64,000 nt of DNA from Pseudomonas azotoformans (GCF_900103345.1 NZ_LT629702.1:2046001-2110000), one strand, 5' to 3'. Positions 33,906 through 42,173 are shown, numbered from the stretch's first letter. A program made the numbers and translations. The notes: generated from the sequence alone by a model not told the origin.

Positions 33906-35105
33906 ATGGCTTTGATGTTTTTTCATATTCCCAGGACTGGGGGATCATCGGTCTGGCATAGTTTGGCCGGTGTAGCGGCCAGGCAGAATAGAATCATCGC
34001 CGACCTCTATCATCAATCCAAAGAGATCACCGGACATCCATTCGCCCCGGATAAGGCGATCCGGTTTTTCCACGAGTTTCTTGAGCAGACCGGCCTCTGC
34101 TTCGATGATGATGTCATTTACCATCACCATACCCATCAATACGAACCATACTTGCTGGAGTCTGACCAGGTACAGCGTGTGACATTGATTCGTGACCCGG
34201 TGAGCCGCCTGGTTTCAGAAGCCTTTCACATGCGTCGCTTTCTTCGCGAGGCGCATGCCAGCGTTGCTGCCGGGCAACTTCCATCCGGGGAATATGAGTT
34301 TCACCGCAAGGAGTACGGGGAGGCCTGGTTCAATCGAATGATTGAAGACGATGTCGATCCCGACGCGCTGGTTTTAAACTATGCGCAACTGAACCAGAAC
34401 TATTACCTGTCTTACTTTTCAACCTTCCTGCATCCCCAGCATGAGCGCAAGACGTTCGATGAGGCCGCCGCCCTGGATTTGGCTCAACTGGTGCGCCAGA
34501 CATTCATATGGGTGGGTCGCTTTCCTGCGCTGGGCGAATTCATGAGTACGTGCGGGCTGATCGCTGATCTGGACGTAAACATCGAGAAAGACATGCAGCA
34601 CATCGCCAACGGCAGCAAAGTGCCTGCACTCAAGCCTCAGACATTGGCGCAAATCAAAGCCATCAACTCGCTTGACTATGTATTCACTGATGCCGTGCTG
34701 CAAGCATACGACCAGCGCTTGATCAGCAGGCTGATCAAGCTGAAAGAAAAACGACTTTCCTACAGTGAAAACACGTTGCGTCATGTCAATGAGGAACAGG
34801 CTCAACAGACCGCCAAGCTGGGTCAACTCAATGACGAACTGGCCAGGCAGAGCGCCCTGCTAGATCAACTCAATGACGAACTGACCAAGCAGAGAGCACT
34901 GGCGGACCGTCTCAATGACGAGCTGGTCAAGCAAGCCGTTTTAGCGCGGAACGCTGAACAGGCGCGATTGGAAGCGACTGCTGCCGCCACCTCAACGACA
35001 GAGGAACTGGCGCACTGCAAAGGCCTGCTTCAGGCCCTTTACAGCTCAACGTCCTGGCGAGTGACTGCACCGCTAAGAAACGCGGCCTCATGGATAAAGC
35101 GCTAG
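33906..35105 (+). CDS. Sulfotransferase-family protein with C-terminal coiled coil
   Basis: The protein has 399 residues. The N-terminal half has the PAPS-binding loop HIPRTGGSS (7-15) and the 3'-phosphate motif LIRDPVSRLVSEAF (94-107), as in carbohydrate sulfotransferases. Residues about 278-350 are a coiled coil with a 14-residue repeat built on QLNDEL. The C terminus ends LYSSTSWRVTAPLRNAASW, a tail otherwise found on O-antigen and polysaccharide glycosyltransferases. An APS kinase gene follows 95 bases later and would supply PAPS. It probably sulfates a surface glycan. Base composition by eye is poorer in G+C than the flanking core genes. Confidence 0.82.
   Translation: MALMFFHIPRTGGSSVWHSLAGVAARQNRIIADLYHQSKEITGHPFAPDKAIRFFHEFLEQTGLCFDDDVIYHHHTHQYEPYLLESDQVQRVTLIRDPVSRLVSEAFHMRRFLREAHASVAAGQLPSGEYEFHRKEYGEAWFNRMIEDDVDPDALVLNYAQLNQNYYLSYFSTFLHPQHERKTFDEAAALDLAQLVRQTFIWVGRFPALGEFMSTCGLIADLDVNIEKDMQHIANGSKVPALKPQTLAQIKAINSLDYVFTDAVLQAYDQRLISRLIKLKEKRLSYSENTLRHVNEEQAQQTAKLGQLNDELARQSALLDQLNDELTKQRALADRLNDELVKQAVLARNAEQARLEATAAATSTTEELAHCKGLLQALYSSTSWRVTAPLRNAASWIKR
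34806..34973 (+). repeat. 42-base tandem repeat inside the sulfotransferase gene
   Basis: Three near-identical 42-base units (34806-34847, 34848-34889, 34890-34931) and a degenerate fourth encode 14-residue units around QLNDELxxQ, extending the coiled coil. CTCAATGACGA(A/G)CTG is conserved in all three. Such in-frame repeats can change in number by slippage and lengthen or shorten the coil without frameshift. Confidence 0.75.
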
Positions 35106-35200
35106 AGTGGTAAGACGCTCAATGCAGAAGCTGCTGTTAATCAAGCCTGAGATACTTTCAAAAAGCGGCCCCAGCCGCAGAGTTCCGAGACTTGCTTTCA

Positions 35201-35800
35201 ATGACTCAAGAAAATCGAAATCTTATCGTCGCGCATAACAGCCAAGTGACGGCAGAAGACCGGCACCAACTGCTCGGCCACAAGCCCATGACACTATGGA
35301 TGACGGGCCTGAGCGCATCAGGAAAATCAACCCTGGCTTACGCCTTGGAACGCAGGCTCATAGATAAAGGACGTGTGTGCTATGTGCTGGATGGCGACAA
35401 TATACGCCATGGACTAAACAACAATATCGGCTTCAGCCCCGAAGACCGCGCCGAAAACATCCGTCGCGTCGCCGAAGTCGCGAAGCTGATGAACGATGCT
35501 GGAATCATCGTGATAGCTGCATTCATTTCCCCTTACGGAAAAGATCGAAAACAAGCGAGAACGATCATCGGGCCAGAGAGCTTCCGCGAGATTCATGTGA
35601 GCACCCGCTTGGAGATATGCGAAGCACGTGACCCAAAAGGGATGTACCACATGGCAAGAACCGGAAACCTGCCGAATTTCACGGGGGTCAGTTCGCCGTA
35701 TGAGGCACCCGTTAATCCGGACTTGCGAATAGATACGGACTTCTGCTCGCTGGAGCAATCGCTGGAGCTGTTGCTGGGTATCGTGGAATCTGGGGCGTAA
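35201..35800 (+). CDS. cysC: Adenylyl-sulfate (APS) kinase, stand-alone
   Basis: The protein has 199 residues. The P-loop is GLSASGKST (36-44), the APS-binding region is VLDGDNIRHGLN (62-73), and FISPYGKDR carries the conserved serine S110. All key residues of APS kinase are present, so it should convert APS to PAPS. Pseudomonads normally carry this activity fused as CysNC with their sulfate-assimilation genes; a separate copy directly after a sulfotransferase gene suggests a dedicated PAPS supply. The ATG at 35201 is preferred over a TTG three codons upstream; neither has a strong ribosome site. Confidence 0.9.
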   Translation: MTQENRNLIVAHNSQVTAEDRHQLLGHKPMTLWMTGLSASGKSTLAYALERRLIDKGRVCYVLDGDNIRHGLNNNIGFSPEDRAENIRRVAEVAKLMNDAGIIVIAAFISPYGKDRKQARTIIGPESFREIHVSTRLEICEARDPKGMYHMARTGNLPNFTGVSSPYEAPVNPDLRIDTDFCSLEQSLELLLGIVESGA

Positions 35801-36178
35801 CGGCGACGATGAAGTGAGCCGGGGAGACCGCGAAACCAGCTCGCTGATATTGAGTTGCGCAAACCGCATGAACCGATGCGCTTTACTGTGCCCGCTACCA
35901 TCCCTCAAAAACGCAAAAGCCCCGCAATCGCGACGGCGTGAAAACGCAGCCCCTTCGGGTAAAAGCCAATACAAAGCATGTCCAGGTGCCACACAAACAC
36001 ACACCGGAGATCAACTTCGTCTCTCGGATAAAGCGGCGCCACGAAGGCCTTAAGACGCTTCCGGGGCACCACTTGAACTCTCCGGGCTAAGCAGCGCTCA
36101 AGGTGGGTATTCCGCCAGAAACGGAATGTTTTTCAACGTTTCCTCGACTGGCAAAAATCTCACCCTGACGCGGGATCA
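35801..36178. other. 378-base gap without a supported gene
   Basis: No frame here has a convincing start and composition. A fragment CAAAAGCCCCGCAATCGCG near 35904-35922 resembles the first arm of the tRNA-Ser terminator at 38734 but its second arm is lost. The gap lies inside the accessory segment and is probably decayed sequence. Confidence 0.4.
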
Positions 36179-36679
36179 CTATTTGGCTTGGCGAAGCACA
36201 AGTTCCGTCAAACGAGTCTTGACCCGGAAGCAGAATTCACGAATTTGAAATTGATAAGCCGGCATGACCATGTAGTTCAAATCAGGACCCAATGAGTCTT
36301 TGATTTCCATGTATTTAGCCGTCTTGGCCGCAATGGCCTGGTATTGCGCCTCGTATTTATCGTAAGACGCTTTGTTGTACACCCTTAGAACATCAAGCTC
36401 TTTACGGCATTGCTCAGCGCGATTCTGGGTCAAGTTTGTTTCAGATTCTTCCTGAGCAGCCTCCTGGGAGACATGGATTGGGGCTACAGGACGTGGGTTC
36501 GCAGGCGCAGCCTCATATCGCACAGTGAAATTTTCTGGTGGAGTCGAAGGTGCGGCTTCAGCGGGTGCCTCATGGACGACGGCTGGAGGGGGAGTCTCTT
36601 TAGGTTTTTCTGGAGTTTTCGTAGCGCATCCCGAGAGAGCAAGACCTACCACTACAACGATGCCACTCATTTTATTCAT
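36179..36679 (-). CDS. Putative lipoprotein of unknown function
   Basis: This 166-residue protein starts MNKMSGIVVVVGLALSGCAT with a clean lipobox (LSGC). A proline-rich linker follows (TPEKPKETPPPAVVHEAP), then a helical C-terminal domain with cysteines in QCRKELDVLRVYNK and IREFCFRVKTRL. The linker suggests a peptidoglycan-spanning anchor. The function is not recognisable. I use the ATG at 36679 because it gives a normal signal sequence; an upstream start would bury it. Confidence 0.75.
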   Translation of the reverse strand: MNKMSGIVVVVGLALSGCATKTPEKPKETPPPAVVHEAPAEAAPSTPPENFTVRYEAAPANPRPVAPIHVSQEAAQEESETNLTQNRAEQCRKELDVLRVYNKASYDKYEAQYQAIAAKTAKYMEIKDSLGPDLNYMVMPAYQFQIREFCFRVKTRLTELVLRQAK

Positions 36680-36741
36680 CGGTTTCACCAAGAGGTATTT
36701 GGGGTTGGCTGAGTCGTTAGGTTCTGGGTAAAAGTCATCAC

Positions 36742-37137
36742 TCAATCAATGATCGAGCGTACATTTTCTACCAGACTCAAGGCGCTCAGCCGCTCTTCCT
36801 TGAGTGCGCAGGTGAGCAATAGTAGTAAAAAATCAAAGAGATGACGAGGAAAAGCTTGGCAGGAAGTGCACAAACCCAATGGGATAATGGCTGTGCGGCC
36901 CTGCTTCTCTAACTTCGACGACGCCCACATCACCCGGATGCCCGCATCCAGTAATTGGGCATGGTCTTCGTTGTGAATACTGCCGGTGTCGGTGAGGATC
37001 TCGGCTTGGAGTCATTCCCATACTTCGGGAGCCGGGGTTAGGCGAATGTCGAAGTCGGATAGGTCGGACAGCTCAAGCAGTGACGATGGTGGGTCTGCCT
37101 GTCCATAAGTTACCTTGAGCTTGAAATAGTGGCGCAT
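36742..37137 (-). pseudogene. Broken gene with one in-frame stop; possible phage metallopeptidase relative
   Basis: From an ATG at 37137 one frame runs to the TGA ending at 36742 (132 codons) with a single TGA at 37014-37012. Before it is MRHYFKLKVTYGQADPP ... LTPAPEVWE; after it LQAEILTDTGSIHNEDHAQL and DAGIRVMWASSKLEKQGRT. The coding character continues smoothly across the stop, so this is a recently inactivated gene; the last 40 residues look scrambled. The N-terminal half resembles, from memory, phage-associated putative metallopeptidases; this is not verified. Confidence 0.55.
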
Positions 37138-37182
37138 TGCCGGTATTCATGGCGACTTCAAAAAGTAAGGACGCTAATACTC

Positions 37183-37629
37183 ATGTCATTCGTCAAAGCC
37201 GGCTCACTCTTCGTATGCCTTTTGGGCGCTGCGTCGCTCAGCGGATGCACCGTGGGCCCTCAAGCAACGTGGACCAACCTGGGCCCCGGTGGGATAGCAA
37301 CCAAACGCAGCCAAATCGCCTGCTATACAGACGCAAACATCATCGACGGGAAGCGAGTGGAAGGCACATTGTGCGCGTTTCCTACGTCCGGATTCCTGAG
37401 CGACGGCGAGCCTACCGTAATCGCAAGAATGGGCTATGGGCAGCAATACACTCTGGAATTCAGCAAGACGCTTGCGGGGTTTGAACTACCATTCGGCGAC
37501 AAGAAGGGAGTTCTGAAATGCGAACCTCTGAAGACTGAGCCTGGCAGGACAATACCTGAGAGCTTTTGCACTCTCACGGTCAACGGCCAGAAACTGGTCA
37601 GCGCTAAGATACTGTTTGGTGGCATGTGA
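37183..37629 (+). CDS. Putative lipoprotein of unknown function
   Basis: This 148-residue protein begins MSFVKAGSLFVCLLGAASLSGC with a standard lipobox and continues TVGPQATWTNLGPGGIATKR. It has four later cysteines (IACYTD, TLCAFP, LKCEP, SFCTLT), probably two disulphides in a small beta-rich periplasmic domain. The ribosome site AAGGA lies ten bases before the ATG at 37183. It is divergent from the broken gene and shares its lower G+C. It may be cargo of the decayed element. Confidence 0.75.
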   Translation: MSFVKAGSLFVCLLGAASLSGCTVGPQATWTNLGPGGIATKRSQIACYTDANIIDGKRVEGTLCAFPTSGFLSDGEPTVIARMGYGQQYTLEFSKTLAGFELPFGDKKGVLKCEPLKTEPGRTIPESFCTLTVNGQKLVSAKILFGGM

Positions 37630-37697
37630 CAATCACCCGTGCCGCACTCACCTGCGGCACACCTAAATCTACACAGTTTTCAGTAGCTCGAAGCGAC

Positions 37698-38048
37698 TTA
37701 CGCTCCCCACTGCTGGTTATAGGCCGCGACGTGCTCAGGAAAGACATCACCGTATGGTGGATACTCGATTCCTAGAACGCTCAACTCTATTGCGTCTTCC
37801 CCGCAATCAGACGAGTAATCCGCAATGCACACACCGGCTGCACGAATCGCCTCTGCGCCCACAATACGCACTGTAAAATTAAAATGTCTCTGATCACGCT
37901 GAGCAAAGGCTCTGACTTGCTCCTGGATAATGGAATATCCAGGAGCAGGAACAAATACGCCGAACGCAACCCCCATGGGCGGATCGCCGAGCTCTAAATC
38001 GGACCAACCGATAGGCTGCCCATTACTGAAAGCTTCGAATCGCAGCAT
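37698..38048 (-). CDS. Hypothetical protein
   Basis: This 116-residue acidic soluble protein (MLRFEAFSNGQPIGWSDLEL ... FPEHVAAYNQQWGA) has no signal or membrane part. An AGG-containing ribosome site precedes the ATG at 38048. Size, acidity and location among unrelated short genes would fit an immunity protein for a lost toxin, but no toxin gene is present and I recognise no family. Convergent with the lipoprotein gene at 37183. Confidence 0.65.
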   Translation of the reverse strand: MLRFEAFSNGQPIGWSDLELGDPPMGVAFGVFVPAPGYSIIQEQVRAFAQRDQRHFNFTVRIVGAEAIRAAGVCIADYSSDCGEDAIELSVLGIEYPPYGDVFPEHVAAYNQQWGA

Positions 38049-38265
38049 GGAAATGACCTATCAGGCACTGCTAAATTTCCCGAAGAATAACGCATCAGCT
38101 TGGTAGCGGGTATTCAGGACCGCGGGCGTGGTCATCAATCGGCATCACGGTTGTGAATGCCCATGACCTGGTGGCAAGGGAGTATGCCGCGGTACCAACA
38201 TCTCCCAAGCTGATGTAAAAAAGTACTATTGCCCTTGCAAGCCTTCACTGGATTCAGACCAACAC

Positions 38266-38466
38266 ATGCAGATCATCCGCACTGGAACGGTTTTCACTGG
38301 CGAATACGCTGGTTGGACGATAGAAATTCAGGATGACCGCGCAGGTGAAACGGGTGGATATTACCTGTTCATGGTGCAGGACGAATCCAATGGTTTCGAT
38401 TCTTGGTTTGAGCGCATAGAGCAGCTGCAGCAACAAATTTCAGAACTCGACGTTCGCTGGAATTAG
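38266..38466 (+). CDS. Small hypothetical protein
   Basis: This 66-residue acidic protein (MQIIRTGTVFTGEYAGWTIE ... ISELDVRWN) has no signal peptide. The frame is also open about 30 codons upstream without a start codon, and there is no clear ribosome site before the ATG at 38266, so this may be the 3' part of a truncated gene. The preceding spacer (38049-38265) contains nothing else I can support. Confidence 0.5.
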   Translation: MQIIRTGTVFTGEYAGWTIEIQDDRAGETGGYYLFMVQDESNGFDSWFERIEQLQQQISELDVRWN

Positions 38467-38520
38467 CACCTCACTCATTCGCTGCCCTTTTATCCCTCCC
38501 CTTCAAAGTCAGCCGCTATA

Positions 38521-38652
38521 GCGGCAAGACCCAAGGCGGCATCGGAAATCATCGATATTGGCGAAGCCAGCCTACTGCCGGGACATAGCACGCAGGAGAT
38601 CACCAAACGGGTTTACAGGAGGATTGGCGCCACTGCTAAACCATCAAAATAG
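38521..38652 (+). pseudogene. 3' remnant of a tyrosine-type integrase gene
   Basis: A 43-codon open segment ends at TAG 38650-38652 and reads ...DIGEASLLPGHSTQEITKRV then YRRIGATAKPSK. This is the C-terminal catalytic part of a phage-type tyrosine recombinase: the L-x-G-H-S box and the nucleophile tyrosine (YRR) ten residues later. No upstream integrase sequence is left. It lies 117 bases from the 3' end of tRNA-Ser, the normal position for an integrase beside its attachment site. Confidence 0.7.
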
Positions 38653-38733
38653 GCGAAGTTTCGGAACGCCTACCCGAAAGTTTCGGAACTCCTATGAAAA
38701 ACCGTTGCTGCCTACCCAACCCCCAGAAACACA

Positions 38734-38757
38734 AAAGCCCCGCATTCGCGGGGCTTT
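38734..38757 (-). terminator. Rho-independent terminator of tRNA-Ser
   Basis: AAAGCCCCGC (38734-38743) and GCGGGGCTTT (38748-38757) form a ten-base stem with a four-base loop. On the minus strand the stem is followed by a T-rich tail, about ten bases after the tRNA 3' end. Confidence 0.85.
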
Positions 38758-38768
38758 CGTTTGAATCT

Positions 38769-38858
38769 TGGCGGGAAACCAGGGATTCGAACCCTGGAGA
38801 CGCTATTAACGTCCGCCGGTTTTCAAGACCGGTGCATTCAACCACTCTGCCAATTTCC
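38769..38858 (-). tRNA. tRNA-Ser (anticodon UGA)
   Basis: Read on the minus strand, 90 bases begin GGAAATTGGCAGAGTGGTTG and end in encoded CCA. The anticodon stem CCGGT/ACCGG encloses CTTGAAA, so the anticodon is TGA. There is a long variable arm (class II) and the T arm has GGTTCGAATCC. It is an insertion target for integrating elements in many bacteria, and an integrase remnant lies at its 3' side here. Confidence 0.95.
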
Positions 38859-38873
38859 CTTGTGCATCACAGG

Positions 38874-38879
38874 ATTATA
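38874..38879 (-). promoter_or_regulatory. -10 element of the tRNA-Ser promoter
   Basis: A perfect TATAAT on the minus strand ends 16 bases before the tRNA 5' end, predicting a start near 38867. A matching -35 is not clear. Confidence 0.5.
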
Positions 38880-39011
38880 GTAGCCTATCCCGTCTCAGCG
38901 GGCGCCATAATACCCGAATGAAACACACTGTCAAACTCTCGCCATAGCTTGTTACAGAGCGTCTGTTATGATCTTTGCGACTGAACGTTTCAAAACTGAA
39001 GGAGTGTCGCC

Positions 39012-39683
39012 ATGCGCGAACAGAATTACGCAGTGAATGGTAACGCGCAGGCTGAGCAGCTTGAAGTCAGCCGCGTGTTGCGCAACACCTATGGCCTGCT
39101 CGCCCTTACCCTCGCATTCAGCGGCGTGATGGCGTTCGTGGCTCAGCAGATGCGCGTCGGCTACCCGAATATCTTTGTGGTGCTGATCGGCTTCTATGGC
39201 CTGTTCTTCCTCACCAACAAACTGCGCGACTCGGCGTGGGGCCTGGTGTCGGCATTTGCCCTGACCGGCTTCATGGGCTTTATCCTCGGCCCGATCCTCA
39301 ACCGTTACCTCGGCATGGCCGGCGGCGCGGAAGTGGTCAGCTCGGCGTTTGCCATGACGGCGCTGGTGTTTGGTGGTCTGTCGGCCTACGTGCTGATCAC
39401 CCGCAAGGACATGAGCTTCCTGGGCGGCTTCATCACCGCAGGTTTCTTCGTGTTGCTGGCGGCGGTGGTTGCGAGCATGTTCTTCCAGATCAGCGGGCTG
39501 CAACTGGCGATCAGCGCAGGTTTCGTGCTGTTCTCCTCGGTGTGCATCCTGTTCCAGACCAGCGCGATCATCCACGGTGGTGAGCGTAACTACATCATGG
39601 CGACCATCAGCCTGTATGTGTCGATCTACAACCTGTTCATCAGCCTGTTGCAGATCTTCGGCATCATGAGCCGCGACGACTGA
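39012..39683 (+). CDS. Bax inhibitor-1/YccA-family membrane protein
   Basis: This 223-residue protein with seven membrane segments (VLRNTYGLLALTLAFSGVMA, FMGFILGPILNRYLG, SSVCILFQTSAIIHGGERNYIMATISLYVSIYNLF in part) belongs to the UPF0005/BI-1 family. E. coli YccA is a modulator of the FtsH protease at the inner membrane. The ribosome site AAGGAGTG precedes the ATG. It is monocistronic and ends at a bidirectional terminator shared with murB. Confidence 0.93.
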   Translation: MREQNYAVNGNAQAEQLEVSRVLRNTYGLLALTLAFSGVMAFVAQQMRVGYPNIFVVLIGFYGLFFLTNKLRDSAWGLVSAFALTGFMGFILGPILNRYLGMAGGAEVVSSAFAMTALVFGGLSAYVLITRKDMSFLGGFITAGFFVLLAAVVASMFFQISGLQLAISAGFVLFSSVCILFQTSAIIHGGERNYIMATISLYVSIYNLFISLLQIFGIMSRDD

Positions 39684-39696
39684 TTACTGGCTGCAA

Positions 39697-39736
39697 TAAA
39701 AAATGCCCCGTATCGAAAGATGCGGGGCATTTTTGT
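39697..39736. terminator. Bidirectional terminator between yccA-like gene and murB
   Basis: AAATGCCCCG (39701-39710) pairs with CGGGGCATTT (39723-39732), extended inward by TATC/GATG around a GAAA loop. A runs and T runs flank both sides, so it can stop transcription from both convergent genes. Confidence 0.88.
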
Positions 39737-39746
39737 TTTCAGGAGA

Positions 39747-40766
39747 TCAGTACTGGTTGGGTTCCATTTCCAGCTCGACCTTGAAGCGCTCCAGAATGTC
39801 CCGCTGGATACGCCGGGCCAGGTTGGCAATGTCGTGCCCCGAGGCACCGCCATAGTTGACCAGCACCAGCGCCTGCAGCTTGTGCACACCCACATCCCCT
39901 TCACGGAAGCCCTTCCAGCCCGCCTTGTCGATCAGCCAGCCGGCCGCGAGCTTCATCTGCCCGTCAGGTTGCGGGTAAGCCACCAGGTCCGGGTACAGCG
40001 CCTGCAACTCGGCCGCCAGCACTTGGGACACCAACGGGTTCTTGAAGAAGCTGCCGGCATTGCCAAGTTCTGCCGGGTCCGGCAGTTTTTCGCGGCGGAT
40101 GCTGCAGATGGCGCGGCTGACGTCGCTCGGCGTTGCCTCGCTGATCCCCTGCGCCGCCAGGCGCTGCTGGACGGGGCCGTAGTCGAGTTTCAGGTGGCTG
40201 GCGCGGCTGAGGGCGAAACGCACGCGCAGGATCAGCCAGCGTCCGGTCTCGTGCTTGAACAGGCTGTCACGGTAGGCAAAGTTGCATTCCTCCAGGCTGA
40301 AGTCGCGCAGCTCGCCGGTGTGGCGGTCCAGGGCGGTCAGGCCGGCGAATACATCCTTGATCTCGACACCGTAGGCACCGATGTTCTGCATGGGCGCGGC
40401 GCCGACGGTGCCGGGGATCAGGCTGAGGTTTTCCAGGCCACAGAAGCCTTGGTCCAGGGTCCACAGCACAAAGGGGTGCCAGGCTTCGCCGGCCTCGGCC
40501 TCGACCACCACACGCAAACCGTCGTCGTGCAACACGCGGATCCCTTGGGTGGCCATGCGCAGCACCAGCGCCGGAATATCCTGGGTCAGCAACAGGTTAC
40601 TACCGCCGCCGATCACCAGCAGCGGCACATTGTGCGCGGTGGCGTATGTGAGGGCCTCGCGCACATCGCTGTCGTTGTGGGCTTCGGCGAACAGTTGGGC
40701 CCGCACATCAATGCCAAAGCTGTTGAAAGGCTTGAGCGATACCTGCGCAAGCACCTGCAAGGTCAT
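39747..40766 (-). CDS. murB: UDP-N-acetylenolpyruvoylglucosamine reductase
   Basis: The protein has 339 residues and is the FAD enzyme that makes UDP-N-acetylmuramate for peptidoglycan. The FAD-binding segment is PLLVIGGGSNLLL, and PGTVGAAPMQNIGAYGVEI, the catalytic serine region NAGSFFKNP and the C-terminal YGGASGHDI are present. It is the last gene of the comEC-to-murB operon, overlapping the phosphatase stop by four bases. Confidence 0.97.
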   Translation of the reverse strand: MTLQVLAQVSLKPFNSFGIDVRAQLFAEAHNDSDVREALTYATAHNVPLLVIGGGSNLLLTQDIPALVLRMATQGIRVLHDDGLRVVVEAEAGEAWHPFVLWTLDQGFCGLENLSLIPGTVGAAPMQNIGAYGVEIKDVFAGLTALDRHTGELRDFSLEECNFAYRDSLFKHETGRWLILRVRFALSRASHLKLDYGPVQQRLAAQGISEATPSDVSRAICSIRREKLPDPAELGNAGSFFKNPLVSQVLAAELQALYPDLVAYPQPDGQMKLAAGWLIDKAGWKGFREGDVGVHKLQALVLVNYGGASGHDIANLARRIQRDILERFKVELEMEPNQY

Positions 40767-41227
40767 AACCGCCCCTTCAATTCGATCACCAATAAATCAC
40801 AGGCCTGTTCGATCAGGTCCAGGACCCGTTCGAAGCCCTGTTCACCTTCGTAATATGGGTCTGGCACTTCGTCCACTTCGGCATCGTAACGGCGCAGGAA
40901 CAGGTCCAGCTCTGCCTTGCCCTGCCCCGGCTGCATGGCCTTGAGGTTGCGCAGGTTGCTGTGGTCCATGGCCAGGATCAGGTCATAGCGCGCAAAGTCG
41001 GCGCGGGACACCTGCTGGGCGCGCTGGGCCGACAGATCGTAGCCGCGCGCCAACGCCGCACGCTGGCTGCGCTGGTCCGGCGGATTGCCGATATGCCACT
41101 CACCGGTGCCGGCGGACGCCACATCGACCTGCCCCGCCAGCCCCGCGTCGCGCAGTTTGTGGCGCAGTACGCCTTCTGCGGTGGGCGAGCGGCAGATATT
41201 GCCCAGGCAGACGAACAGAACCTCCAT
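40763..41227 (-). CDS. Low-molecular-weight protein-tyrosine phosphatase
   Basis: This 154-residue protein has the active-site loop VCLGNICRSPTAEG at the N terminus (C7, R13; the C-x5-R signature) and the general acid in VPDPYY. It dephosphorylates protein tyrosines, often in polysaccharide control, and lies between kdsB and murB as in other Pseudomonas. The ATG at 41227 overlaps the kdsB stop by one base; an apparent upstream extension would run inside kdsB. Confidence 0.95.
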   Translation of the reverse strand: MEVLFVCLGNICRSPTAEGVLRHKLRDAGLAGQVDVASAGTGEWHIGNPPDQRSQRAALARGYDLSAQRAQQVSRADFARYDLILAMDHSNLRNLKAMQPGQGKAELDLFLRRYDAEVDEVPDPYYEGEQGFERVLDLIEQACDLLVIELKGRL

Positions 41228-41991
41228 CAGGCCCCCAGCAGGCGACGGACGCGCTCGAGGTCTTCGGGAGTGTCGACACCGGCCGGCGGCGCTTCCAGCG
41301 CATCGCCTACGTGGATGCGCACGCCGTGCCACAGCGCCCGCAGTTGCTCCAGGGATTCAGTGTTTTCCAGCCAGCACGGGCCCCAACTGACGAAGTCATG
41401 CAAGAAGCCGGCGCGGTAGGCGTAGATGCCGATATGGCGACGGTACGGCACGCCTTCCGGCAACACGTCCGGTTGCCTGGCGAAGGCGTCGCGTGCCCAC
41501 GGCAGGGTCGAACGGCTGAACGTCAGCGCCAGGCCATTCATGTCGCTGACCACTTTCACCACGTTCGGGTTGAACAGGGTCTCGATGTCTTCGATCGGCT
41601 CGGCCAGCGTCGCCATGCGCGCTTCGCCATGGGCGGCCAGGTTGGCGGCCACCTGGTCGATAACGCCGGGCGGGATCAACGGCTCGTCACCTTGCACGTT
41701 GACCACGATGGCGTCTGGCGCCAGGCCAAGCTTTGTGGCGACTTCGGCCAGGCGGTCGGTGCCGGAGTTGTGGTCTTCGCGGGTCAGCACCGCCTCGGCG
41801 CCAAAGCCTTTGCAGGCCTCGATGATGCGCGGGTCATCGGTGGCCACCACCACACGCTCGGCGCTGCTTTTGCAGGCCTGTTCCCACACCAGCTGGATCA
41901 TCGGCTTGTTGCCGATCAGTTGCAGCGGTTTGCCCGGCAGTCGGGTCGACGCATAGCGGGAGGGAATGACAACGGTAAAGGCGGTGGTCAT
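41227..41991 (-). CDS. kdsB: 3-deoxy-manno-octulosonate cytidylyltransferase (CMP-KDO synthetase)
   Basis: The protein has 254 residues. The nucleotide-binding N terminus is [19 protein letters not shown], with QGDEPLIPP and [12 protein letters not shown]. It activates KDO for lipopolysaccharide inner core. It overlaps the Trm112-like gene by four bases and belongs to the comEC-murB operon together with lpxK. Confidence 0.97.
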   Translation of the reverse strand: MTTAFTVVIPSRYASTRLPGKPLQLIGNKPMIQLVWEQACKSSAERVVVATDDPRIIEACKGFGAEAVLTREDHNSGTDRLAEVATKLGLAPDAIVVNVQGDEPLIPPGVIDQVAANLAAHGEARMATLAEPIEDIETLFNPNVVKVVSDMNGLALTFSRSTLPWARDAFARQPDVLPEGVPYRRHIGIYAYRAGFLHDFVSWGPCWLENTESLEQLRALWHGVRIHVGDALEAPPAGVDTPEDLERVRRLLGA

Positions 41992-42173
41992 TTATCCAGG
42001 CGCTCATCGGTGGTCAGGGTACGGGCTTCGCTTTCCAGCATCACCGGGATGCCATCACGGATCGGGTACGCCAGGCCGGCGCCTTTGCTGATCAGCTCGG
42101 TTTTGTCGGCGCTGAGCTTGAGCGGGCCTTTGCAGATCGGGCAAGCGAGAATGTCGAGCAGTTTGGTGTCCAT
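41988..42173 (-). CDS. Trm112/YcaR-family small protein
   Basis: This 61-residue protein ([20 protein letters not shown] ... TTDERLDK) has one CPIC pair. The family is found between lpxK and kdsB in many gamma-proteobacteria (YcaR); eukaryotic Trm112 activates methyltransferases, but the bacterial role is not settled. Confidence 0.92.
   Translation of the reverse strand: MDTKLLDILACPICKGPLKLSADKTELISKGAGLAYPIRDGIPVMLESEARTLTTDERLDK

Noticed and set aside
35904..35922. Copy of the tRNA-Ser terminator arm as left attachment site
   Set aside because: Only about 16 bases match, CAAAAGCCCCGC is a common terminator start in pseudomonads, and the tRNA 3' sequence itself is not repeated.
38640..38700. 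Direct repeat AGTTTCGGAACxCCTA (twice) as an attachment site
   Set aside because: The repeat is next to the integrase remnant but is short, and no copy at the far end of the accessory segment was found by eye.
38558..38764. 68-codon frame running through the tRNA terminator
   Set aside because: It overlaps the integrase remnant and the tRNA-Ser terminator and has no ribosome site.
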